A stretch of DNA of 64,000 nucleotides. Source: Glebionis coronaria. Its lineage: Eukaryota > Streptophyta > Magnoliopsida > Asterales > Asteraceae. Below, one piece after another: positions 32,381-41,846 of this stretch (its first letter is position 1; every line of letters starts with the position of its first letter). Location of the stretch: positions 436,616,617 through 436,680,616 of the forward strand of contig CM046875.1 in NCBI GenBank assembly GCA_025667525.1, in the 5' to 3' direction. Under the pieces are notes generated by a model, which was not told where the DNA came from, made no database searches, and saw only the letters and a list, made by a program, of their open reading frames with translations. The position numbers were made by a program, and so were the translations under genes.

Positions 32381-33216
32381 TCATAATCACGAACAAAACA
32401 TGTCTTCTTTCTAAAAGCAACCTCCAAATCTGCATCACAGAATTGACCAACCGAGAAAATATTGTGATTGATCCTTCGACGTAGTATACCCTTTTTGTCG
32501 TGATATTCCCCTGAACCAAATCTCCATATCCTAGGATCGGTGCAAATTGATCATTTCTTAATCGGACCATACCCATGAACTTCTCCACGAAGTTAATTAG
32601 AAACTTGAGATTCCCCGTCATGTGCTTCGTGCATCCGGAGTCCAGTATGAAGAGAATTATTTGTATCACCTGTAGAAAAACTAGAACACGATGGAGCATT
32701 TGCTAAATTGGATACCACGGTTGTTTTCATTTTAGAATCATTAGTGTCCTTAGCAACATTTAAAGGCATACGAACACTCGTTGTCACATTTTCTGTCCTA
32801 TCTTTTGGCATCCATTTATATCCTGGAGGACATTGATTAGAAAACCACCATTTCCAAGACTTTCTAACAGACTTATATAATTCCCTAATTCTGCTTCTAG
32901 GGTTCTTAGTGGTGGAGTCTGATGTAATACTTTTCTTAGTGGGGGTTGCACCAGAATGGTTCACTTTGCGTTTGGGTTTACTAGCACTAATAGGCATCGC
33001 AACTTGCTTCTTAGTTCTATTATCTACGCCTTTGACATTATTCATAGCACACATAGAATGATTAGCATTAGCACATTTTCGACATTTGACACAAACAAAT
33101 TTAACATTCAAATCATTCAACTCATTCAAAGCATTCAAATCATCATTACACGCGATTACAGACTTTTTATTCTTAAAAACATTCCAATTCCTAGGATGTT
33201 CTTCTACTTCCTTCAT
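32381..33216 (-). pseudogene. copia-2 gag-protease linker and protease (frameshifted)
   Basis: 33216-32593 is a basic, Asn/Ser/Thr-rich spacer with a Cys-rich patch (KFVCVKCRKCANANHSMCAM). 32699-32373, in another frame, carries FILDSGCTKHMTGN, the aspartic protease active site, then YGDLVQGNITTKRVYYVEG. The two ORFs overlap in different frames, so a frameshift separates them. Confidence 0.85.
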
Positions 33217-35359
33217 CTTCCCTTGACTCTTGTATTTCTAGACCTTATCATTCACTTGAGTGCTCTTAAGCTGAGGCCGGCTAACACTAGCAGTGGAGAC
33301 TACTCTTGTAGTAGAAGACACACGAGTATTAGTGTTTCTATAAGTCTGAGGCGATTGACTAACTTTGTTTGTGGGTTTAGTGATCATTCTATACATCCCT
33401 GGTATAATAACATTATTGTGCTTAACGCTTGGTTCTTGAGTATTCCTTATGGGTTGAATCTTTGGTAACCTTTCTTTTCCATCCATCTTGGGGGCAAACA
33501 CAAGTTTTGAAAATGAGGAATTTGAGAAAGCGGATGGTTTTCCCAAGATAGAGGATCTATTCACTTTAGAGGCATTAGGTTGTCTAACAACAAGTTTCTT
33601 AACGCTAGGTTCCACAACTTTCCCACCCATCTTAGCAAAGAGTTTCTTAAACTCTGATATTTCTATGTCGTTTTTTTGTAACTGAGCTTTCAAATCCGAA
33701 ATATCAAGACTTTTTTCGTCTAGTAATCGACATGACTCAGATAATTTTACTTCCAAAGGTGTATCATTTGAAAAGATGCCAACTTTGTTTTACAATGCAA
33801 GTTCAAGTGAATGACAATGTTTTTGAAGATAATCATATCTATGTTGAAGTAACAAAAATTATTTTTTGTCAATTTTATTCGAAAGCTCAGTTTCAAGACG
33901 TTCACACTCTTTGACTTGATCAAGATATTTGCATGCAACATCATAATATTAATCAATATCAGCAAAAGATGTAACATAAACACACATAATATCTTTTGAG
34001 AGACATTCGTGTAAGAGTAGATCATATGCTGTAGAAAAATTGTCTCTTTCAGTTTGATGGTCGTTCACTTCTTGTTCAAGAGATTCCACATATTTCAAAT
34101 CATCAAACATTTCTTGCTTAATTAATGTTTCAAATTCCAAAATATGTTTTTGCGTTCTTTCCACAAGCGGAATCAAAATACTTTTCACAAGCACAGTTAT
34201 ATCATGAGGAATTTCTCTGTTTCCTTTCGAAAGTTCACGTTTTTTCCAGTCATCATCAACAACTTTTTTGAAATTTTCAATGTTACTCTTGAGAATACTA
34301 AGTGCTTGCTTACTCTTGCTTATAGAAGCTTTATATGGCAAGTACTCAATAAATTGTGAAACATTTGTTTTCTTAGTGGCAAAAGCTTGTCTCCATTTAA
34401 TTCTTATTTGTTCACATTCAAAAAAAAATTGCTCACAAGTCTTCTGTGTTTGTGGTTTGAAAAGACCATAAAGACTGTTTTCATAAGCATAATTATATGG
34501 TTTAACAAACTCTTTTTGTTAACTTCTGGTCTACTCTCTTCTTCCAAATCGTTTGTCTCTTCACTATCGGGCGTAACAACAAGGCAATCAAGATCGGTCC
34601 ATTGGGACTCATCAAGGTATAAGTGTTGATTTTCAGATTGAGCTTGCTCAAGGTACTTAGGATTTGCCAAACTAGGTCTATCCTTGAAAAACGAACAAGG
34701 TGCCAACATTCTCATGGTTTGAATTGATTGATTAGTTTTGTAAACAATTTTCTTGTAAAAATAAATTTGAGTTTCAAGTTCCACCATTTTGTCGATGTCA
34801 TTCGCTTGTTTAGTTTTGAAATTCTTTTCCATCTTTTCAACCACAACTTTCTTTTCATTAACAAGTTTAGTTTTATCCTCTTGAAGAAAACCATTAACTT
34901 GAGTTAGCTCATTGACTTTAGTGGTAGCAAGATACGTTTTGTGACGTTCAGTACTCAAAGAGGTGTTATAATTACGTTTCTCTTGTTCTAGAAGCTTAAG
35001 AGTTTCGTTATATATCTGTTGATAATCGTCCTTTTTGACGTTAATTAAACACCCTTTGTACCCCCTCAATCTCGTTGGTCTTTTGAAGAAGCTGAGCTCT
35101 ATAGCTATCAGTGGTCTCACTAGATTTGATTAGAGCAGCTTTGCATTCTTCAAAATTTTGAGTGAGCGTAGCGTTTGCCTTCTTTAATTGCTTTTGACTT
35201 TTTCTAGTTTCTTTGACATCTTTTTGTAAAGAAGCAATTAAGTTAGCAAGCGCAATACGCTCCTCATCCTCATCATACTCATTTGCATGTTGATCATCCT
35301 CAGACTCATTATTGCACATGTCTGATGAATGGGTGTGGTATTGCTATTAACCGTTTCCA
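33217..35359 (-). pseudogene. copia-2 long coiled-coil spacer between gag and protease
   Basis: About 2.1 kb of charged, heptad-like sequence spread over two frames: 35319-35041 (ANLIASLQKDVKETRKSQKQ), 35120-34404 (TLKLLEQEKRNYNTSLSTE, KVVVEKMEKNFKTK), 34341-33949 (LESLEQEVNDHQTERDNF) and 33756-33238 (DLKAQLQKNDIEISEFKKL; VRQPNASKVNRSSILGKPS). I recall spacers with this wording in copia polyproteins of Asteraceae; most copia gags lack them. Role unknown, perhaps particle assembly. Frames switch several times, so it is decayed. Confidence 0.8.
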
Positions 35360-37019
35360 TCATACATGTGTCATTAATGGCTTTGGGTAGCTCACAATGC
35401 TAATGAGTATTACCAAACACATTATATTCCTCTTCAGTGTGTACCTTATCGATTGGCTCAGTATCAAAGATAGGACCATTGTCATCTTCAGTGATGTTGA
35501 GAACTTCTTCAACCTTTTCCATGTACGAGTAATGTGCTTCAAGTTCTTGGTCGGAGGCTTCATCATTAGTATCATCAAGCATTGCTCCTTCCTCAGCCGA
35601 CAGTTTAACCCCAGCTTCCATCTTCTTGCAAAGCAGCATCTTTTCCTTATGATAACCAGAATCCCTAACTCGTTTCGGCTTTCTGCATTCCTTTGCCATA
35701 TGCCCATAACCTTGACAATTAAAGCACTGAATCCCACTTTGCTGAACCACTTGAGTACCAACAGTTTCCCTATTCCCAGCAACAGTAGCAATCCTCTGAG
35801 TATCATACTTCGCATTTTGTAGATCATACCGTATAGAACCCTCAACATGTGTTGAATTACGTCGATCATACCTAGGAGGACTTTCATCACGTTGACGTGT
35901 GTCATACCTTCGAGGACTCTGAACATATTGGTTCCTTGTATTAGATGATGTTCGAAGATTGTTGTTGGTGGGTTTGAAGATTTTCTTGTAGGTCTTCATT
36001 ATGAAAGCAATTTGTTGTTTCATCTCTCTATCCTTCTGAGCTAGTTCTTCATCACTATCCTCTTTAGATGATAGCTCAGGTGATGGTGATGGTGCTCTTG
36101 GTTCTTTGTCTCATGATCTTGTGGGAGCTGAATACTTAGATGAAGTGGAGTATCTTGGTGATGAGGATGTAGTGGAGTATCTTGGTGAGGAGGATGTAGT
36201 GGAGTATGACTTTGGAGCACGAGAGCGATGATCTTGGACTTGTTGAGTGGTAGACACCAAAGCAAGTGGATTAGCAGTCTTTGCTATCCTTTCAGCTCGA
36301 AGTTCATTCGCCTCATTTTGAAATTGTTTCAAAATATCAAAGAGCGTGTGATAGTTGACCTCGTCTAACTTAGTCTGTTGTTTCACCAAAGTTACGAACC
36401 GTGTTCACTCTGGTTGAAGTTGCTGTATAAATTGAACATTGACTTGCATGGTGGTGACTTGCAAATTTTTTCTTGTCATGTCATTCATCATCTTGTAGAA
36501 CCTTGAGTAATATGAATCAATTAATTCCCCATCCAATGAAGTAAACTTGCCAAAGTTCCAGAACAAGTTAGTTTTGACATCTTACTTGTTAAGCGATTCA
36601 CCTTGTTGCAAGCGTTCAATGGCAAACCACATTTCTTTTGTAGTAGGGCACGCATCAACCATTGAGTAAATATCATCCCCAATCCCACTTAGAATTAGAT
36701 AGATTGCTTCCTTCTCTACATCAATCCAATCACGTTTCTCATTCGAAGTGTTCTCATATGTTTCCTCAATTGTTTGCTCCTCGGAACTGGTCGTCGAGTC
36801 GGTTGCTGGAATTGTAGGAATGGTTATTGTAGTGAGAGTATAAGTTCCTTCTTTGATGCAACATCGAAGAAAATCACCATTGGGTTTAGTGTCAAGATAT
36901 CGAAGGAATCGTGATTGCCATTGTGCATATCGACCTGTCACAAGCATTGGTGGTCTCTCTTTGTTACTCGCCACCATGATGTTGTTGTTTGTCACACGAT
37001 ACTCTTGTGTAGAATCCAT
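35360..37019 (-). pseudogene. copia-2 gag (capsid and zinc knuckle), broken
   Basis: Three in-frame segments from the ATG at 37019: 37019-36582 (PPMLVTGRYAQWQSRFLRYL, LILSGIGDDIYSMVDACPT, EMWFAIERLQQG), 36389-36111 (LDEVNYHTLFDILKQF, then a Tyr-Ser-Thr-rich repeat YSTTSSSPR), and 36023-35400 (zinc knuckle CFNCQGYGHMAKEC, then an acidic tail). The layout matches plant copia gag (UBN2-type capsid plus CCHC). Stops separate the segments. The start is chosen because it follows the motif-rich leader and matches the usual gag N-terminus. Confidence 0.88.
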
Positions 37020-37182
37020 TTTGAAAAACTTGAAATTGTTGAAGTTAAAAAGGATCTTAAGTAGATGTGTTGTGATTGTTGTTGTCGAAGAAAGATGTTA
37101 AAATCCCCTAAAAATTGTCTTCACAATAAACCAAAAAATCTAAGGCCAAAAACACACGATTTAAAAATTTTCACTTTCGCAA

Positions 37183-37815
37183 ATAATTCACAGTTTCGGA
37201 GGAAAATTCTTTTTCAGAGTTAATTAACTTTCGGAGGAAAGCTATACGTTCGCAGAACACAACTTTCGTAAAACTAAACTCTTGTAGAACTCAACTTTCG
37301 CAGAAAATCCTTTCGTAGAAAAAACTTTCGGAGAACAGCTTTCATATAAAACACCTTTCGAAAGACTCAACTTTCGGAGGAATATAACTTTCGTAACTCT
37401 TTAGGAAGAATACCAACTTTCGTAACATTGTGAACTTTCGGAACAAATGTGGACTTTCAGAACAAATGTGAAATTTCGGAACAGTTAATCTTTCGGAACA
37501 ATTAACCTTTCGTAACAATTAACCTTTCAGAACTGTTAATGTTCAACCTTTCGGAACTTTTGATATTTAACCTTTCGGAACTTTTGATATCCAACCTTTC
37601 GGAACTTTTGATATGAAAACTTTCGAAAGATTTAGGTTTCGGAGGAAGGAAGTTTCGTAGGTTTTATGACTTTCGGAACACTTCAAGCTTTCCAACTTTC
37701 GTAACTTCTGTGACTTTCGTAACTTTTCCAAAACCCTTTAGTGAAAGACGAACTTTCGTAAGAAACTGAAAACCCTTTAACGAAAGTGTAACTTTCGGAA
37801 GAATACTAAAACCCT
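37183..37815. repeat. Array of ~30 CTTTCGGAAC-type motifs in the copia-2 leader
   Basis: On the + strand the motif CTTTCGGAAC (variants with TCGTAAC, TCAGAAC, TCGGAGG) recurs about 30 times in 630 bp at irregular spacing, so it is not a simple tandem repeat. Lying between the primer site and gag, it would be transcribed as part of the 5' leader, in sense as GTTCCGAAAG. No ORF runs through it. Confidence 0.9.
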
Positions 37816-38074
37816 TTACCGAAAGTATTACTCTGACAATCTTAAATCAAGACGAACCTAACTTTTTGTCGAACCGTATCCCAAAATCAATCCAAACGCC
37901 CCAAAATCTTGTGATTTTAACCACAACACTAACCTAAATCCCTACCACAACTATGTAGGTGATTTAAATCAAGATTTAGAGCCCGAAAAACACTAAAAAA
38001 AACTCAATTCTTGATGATTTTAGATTATATCACACAAATCAAATCAATAACAACAACCAATCACTAATCTACCC

Positions 38075-38092
38075 CGTGGCGATTGATACCAA
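38075..38092 (-). other. copia-2 primer-binding site
   Basis: TTGGTATCAATCGCCACG on the - strand, 1-2 nt inside the 5' LTR. TGGTATCA matches the initiator tRNA-Met end; the rest deviates from the usual GAGCC. Confidence 0.75.
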
Positions 38093-38093
38093 T

Positions 38094-38464
38094 TATTGTA
38101 CCCATAATTATTCACTTCACCATGATATATTATAAAAAATAAATAAGAAAGAAAGAAGATTTATAGAGAGAGATAGTTGATTAACTAGGAGAAGTTAGAT
38201 TAAGAAAAATGATTGCTTGCCACCCTCCTAACATTCTAGGAGGGTGCTTATATAGTCCACCCACATGTGAGCTTTCTATTGGACTATATTGTTTTGGGTC
38301 GGGCATGAATAAATGCTTAGTACCTTGAAAGAGGCCTTTTAAGCTAGCCATCAAGCCCGTAATGTCACGACTATTTTAACTAACTATTACAACGTTCTAA
38401 TAAATATTACAATAAAAACCTATGACCGAACATTTTTGTTTGACTAAATATTTTGAGGCTAACA
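38094..38464 (-). repeat. copia-2 5' LTR (371 bp)
   Basis: It starts TGTTAGCCTCAAAATATT at 38464. The inner end has decayed from ACA to ATA (38094-38096). The TATA box (38248-38255) and its 10-bp palindrome (38221-38246) are preserved. Confidence 0.93.
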
Positions 38465-40427
38465 TATAGGTATAGGAATGAGTAGTTTTGGTTGGAAATT
38501 TGATTTGACATGATTTCTAAAAGGGTATTTTGGGACAGCAGCTTAAAACAGATTTTTCGTGGGTTTAAGTTTTGATATAGGCTGAGATTGTTTGAAATTA
38601 TTGTATAGTTTTCTGAGACGCTCGTTCTGGGATAAGATAGAGCTTCTAACTCTTTACGAGTCGAAAGTTATACTAGTTTTAGTATTCGTGTACCGGGAGA
38701 CGCAAATCGGCACAATCTAAAATTGTGGCTAATTTTGGGTCGACTCTCGGGGACTTTAGGCTTGGTTAGATAAGGTGTACTACTGGTTTTCAAAGTCTAT
38801 AAACTGAGTTTGATGAGTCTAGTAGTGGTTTTAAAAGATGGATTGCCGAGTTAGTACTTTTAATGTGATCTAAACGGTTTTATAAAACAAGTGCACAATC
38901 TGTCCCAAATTTGGAGTCAAGTAAAGTGTCGAGCTGATGGGTCTTAAAGTGTGAACTTTGGCTCAAATTTTGGTGAGGTTTATACAGGTTATAAGTGACC
39001 TTGACACCAAGTTTCATCTAAAACGGACAAGTCTAGATAGGGTAGATCGGTGTGTACATTCGGGGTGTACTTGCTGATTTTATTTTGGACACATAGTTCA
39101 ATGCTTGTGTTGCGTGAGTTTGAGTATTCATCATCGGACATGGTGACTTATTCAAGTGCTTCGTCATTACATAAATGACTTAGCTACTGTTCCAAATAAG
39201 GTTAAGGAATAGTTTGACTTACGTTGACTTGGCGTCGTATGACGGGTCAATTTCAAGTGCACAAGTGTTTAATCGTGTAGTGTTGGAATAAATGGGTTAG
39301 TATGGATTCATTTGGTTCGTGTCAATGGTTTTGAAATGTGAATACTTTGACAACATTTGAGGCATATTATATTTGGTATATATCTATATTTGAGTTCGAG
39401 TCATAACGCGCGCCTTATTTTGATAGGTTACGGTTTTCGTATTTCCCGGGCATCCATATCGTCGGTGATCGTCTCACTACCATTGTTTCTACTTAGTTTC
39501 CGTGTACCGTGACTGACATACCACGTGGCTAAGGTAAGATCATAGCCCCTTTTACTTGTACATGGTTTCTAAACGCGGGGTGAGATTTTACATGGTGGAA
39601 CACAACCATTTAAAAACTGTATGCTATCCTCAACTTGTATGCTATCCACAATTTGTATGCTATCCAGAACTTGTATGATTTCCAGAACTTGAGGATTTCC
39701 AACAGATTTTCATTGATATTATTGCTTTTAGTCTTTAGCCTTAAGTTGCCTCTCATTGATCATGAACCGTTAATTTACTTGTGTTGCTAAGCGCGAATGT
39801 TGTGGGTAGATCCATCGGGATTGACAATCCATGTCCTGATTACCTTGATGCACTTACATTTGTTTACTACTTGAGTATTTAGGCTGAATACTCACTAGAG
39901 GATCTTACACTGAGTTAAGCTTCGGTTCATGAACTAAACATCAATAATAATGTTTCGGACTATGGTTATCGTACGTAACTATTTTCCCCTATTTCTTGTT
40001 TACAAATGAATGCTTGTGTTCCACATCCTTATTGCTAAACCTATGAATATCACTCAACTTTATGTTGGCGATTTTACATGTTTAATCTTAGGTATTATTA
40101 CTTAGCTTTGCTTGGATGGGAGCCCGTAGGATATTATCACAGCTTGGAGATTTCTGTGATGCTTTTAAAAGACTGTTTTTAGTAAAAACTGTCAGGAGTT
40201 TAATCTATCTTTTGGGCAACTTTATGTTATAAATCGAGACAAAATAATAAAATTTTCCGCTTCTAAAACTCTGGGACCTATATTTAAAAACTCTTACCTT
40301 TTATGATGTAATGTAAATGTTTTTATCTCGTCAGCTTTGTATGAACTGTAATTCATTGTTTCTTGTACTATGACGTGTTACCCACTCGTTTCCTAGTTGT
40401 TCCATGTCAGATTCTGGGGGTCTCACA
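38465..40427 (+). repeat. gypsy-B LTR, second segment
   Basis: It resumes with TATAG after copia-2. Around 38640-38830 it matches the palindrome arms (GTGTACCGGGAGA, AATCGGCACAATC, GGGTCGACTCTCGGGGACTT). It ends ACA before the primer site. Confidence 0.88.
39612..39700. repeat. 18-bp tandem repeat in the gypsy-B LTR
   Basis: TGTATGCTATCC occurs at 39618, 39636 and 39654, and a variant (TGTATGATTTCC) at 39672, 18 bp apart; a fifth, worn unit follows. Confidence 0.9.
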
Positions 40428-40859
40428 GATTGGTATCAGAGCGGTGGTTATGGGAAACTGAGTCATTTTCAAAACTTAGTCTATAACCGAAAGTTCAAAT
40501 ATTTCATGTTTTAAGTGTCAAACACAAAATCTGCCATTGTTGTTCGATATCTGCGCGAGTAACTCTCTGATCCTTATTATTTACTTTTAATTATCGTTAT
40601 AGTGTTTCATCTCTTGATTACATACTGAAATATTACATTACCCTAATGACGATAATTACTATGTCTTTTCAAAACCTTTATGCTTCATGAATTATCATTG
40701 AATATTACCGTGATTACATATGCTCTTACTGTATTTCTTGAATTCTTGTTCTTGTGATTTGATCTTATTGCAATGATTTTATATCGTTATGACGTTACAT
40801 ACTTGTATTCAGAGTGCGTATGTTGCTAACTTTTCATACTCACTTTTCTGAGTACTACT
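40428..40859 (+). other. gypsy-B leader with primer-binding site
   Basis: TGGTATCAGAGCGGTGG begins at 40431, 3 nt after the LTR, matching initiator tRNA-Met. The leader that follows has no ORF and is cut by the copia-3 LTR at 40860. Confidence 0.85.
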
Positions 40860-41215
40860 TGTTAAACCCATTTAATCCATAACACAAGATTCTTAGAGAG
40901 AGAAAGAGTAGAAAAGTAGAGAGAGAAACAAGAGAGATGGTGGAAGGTTTTCGTTTACTAGAGAGAGAAAGTAAAATGAACCAACACCCTCTTTCACATG
41001 TGAAAGAGGGTTATATACCCTTGGCTTGTTGGGCCGTGGGTTTAAGTTACTTGGGCCGGGCTTGGCTTTGTTTTGGGCTTACACCCCTAACTTATACAAT
41101 ATTAGCTTAAGGTCCAAGCGCGGTTTTCCCGACTATCCTATTACAATACATGGCCAATAACGACTAAGATGACCTATTACATTCTTGTTTGACTATATAA
41201 AATATACGGCTAACA
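40860..41215 (-). repeat. copia-3 3' LTR (356 bp)
   Basis: In sense it runs from TGTTAGCCGTATATTTTA at 41215 to GGGTTTAACA at 40860. Same architecture as the copia-1 and copia-2 LTRs, but with little sequence identity outside the termini and purine tracts. Confidence 0.9.
40986..41017 (-). promoter_or_regulatory. copia-3 TATA box with a perfect 26-bp palindrome
   Basis: Sense TATATAA (41017-41011) abuts a perfect palindrome at 41011-40986, half-site ACCCTCTTTCACA, with no loop. It occupies the same place as the copia-1 and copia-2 inverted repeats. Confidence 0.7.
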
Positions 41216-41589
41216 ATCTCCCCCAATGTATCGGTCATCTTAAAAAGCTTAAAAAGCATAAGATGATTGAGTGAATACATTCTTGTAGAGGAGATCTTCC
41301 TGCTTTGGTCTTGTATCTTGTTTTGTAACAGCTTTGTTCCTTCATGCTTTCGTGATATTTATCTTGAGCCTTTGTCATTTGATTTTGAGTGCTTGAGATC
41401 TTCATCTGTGCTCCTTGTGACTAAGATGACCTATTACATTCTTACATTCTTATGTATCTTGATTATCGCCGTCTTGTGCTCTTGTGACTTCTGAATCGAC
41501 ATCGGTTGTACAGCTACACCACCTTCTTGATATGCATCAACATATATAGACACGGATGAAATGGCTTTGAACATTTCACCCTAACTCGG

Positions 41590-41825
41590 TAGCGTTTTAC
41601 CTCCGGTCGGTGAAGACCGTTAAACGGTATTAAATACCGTACGTGTGATCAGGTAGATTCGATTAAGAACCTCCTTGACAGGGTTTCCCGGCGGTAGTAG
41701 CCAGTTCTCTTTACTCAACCGTCTCAAAGCAGACTGCGAACGTAAAGAGTGAATCATAAGGATAAATTATCCGTCTGATTAGAGTCGTCAATTCAGATTT
41801 CCTGGAACAAGTTTGATTCTAAAAG
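41590..41825 (-). ncRNA. Candidate structured RNA in the copia-3 3' UTR
   Basis: Hairpins on the + strand: CGGTC/GACCG (41604-41619), ACGGTATT/AATACCGT (41624-41640, 1-nt loop), GGC/GCC (41690-41702), outer CTCTTTAC/GTAAAGAG (41707-41749) enclosing GTCT/AGAC, GGATAA/TTATCC (41760-41772), GATTCT/AGAATC (41815-41829). The same series, in the same order, is found in copia-2 with stem-preserving differences. Function unknown. Confidence 0.5.
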
Positions 41826-41846
41826 AATCGCACCATTGTTGCTTTC

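Larger units (their letters stand above)
27665..38464 (-). mobile_element. copia-2: full-length but decayed Ty1/copia element, 10.8 kb
   Basis: On the - strand: 5' LTR 38464-38094, primer site, motif-rich leader, gag, long coiled-coil spacer, protease, integrase, RT, RNase H, a structured 3' UTR, polypurine tract, 3' LTR 28047-27665. Perfect target duplication TATAG (27660-27664 and 38465-38469). The LTRs (371 and 383 bp) differ by several substitutions and short indels. Gag and pol carry many stops and frame changes, so it is dead and clearly older than gypsy-A. It lies inside the gypsy-B LTR. Confidence 0.95.
26699..40427 (+). mobile_element. gypsy-B: chromovirus LTR on the + strand, split by copia-2
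   Basis: The LTR starts TGTAAGAACCCGTAC at 26699 and ends GGGTCTCACA at 40427, then a spacer GAT and a primer site, so it is a 5' LTR. Removing copia-2 and one TATAG duplication leaves about 2.92 kb, the size of the gypsy-A LTRs. Shared blocks (GTGATCGTGATACCGACGG; CACGAAACCCGAGCCCC) confirm kinship. No gag/pol of this element is in the window: its leader is cut by copia-3 at 40860. Confidence 0.85.
40860..41846 (-). mobile_element. copia-3: 3' end of a Ty1/copia element
   Basis: On the - strand only the last part is present: about 620 bp of 3' UTR, polypurine tract GGGGGAGAT (41224-41216) and the 3' LTR. It is inserted in the gypsy-B leader (left flank CTACT). It is cut at 41846/41847 by gypsy-C, so pol and the 5' LTR should lie beyond the right edge. 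The 3' UTR is clearly related to that of copia-2. Confidence 0.88.

Noticed and set aside
35397..35822. 141-codon + strand ORF and 188-codon - strand frame at 35360-35926
   Set aside because: Both overlap the zinc-knuckle segment of copia-2 gag in other frames; only the frame with CFNCQGYGHMAKEC makes sense.
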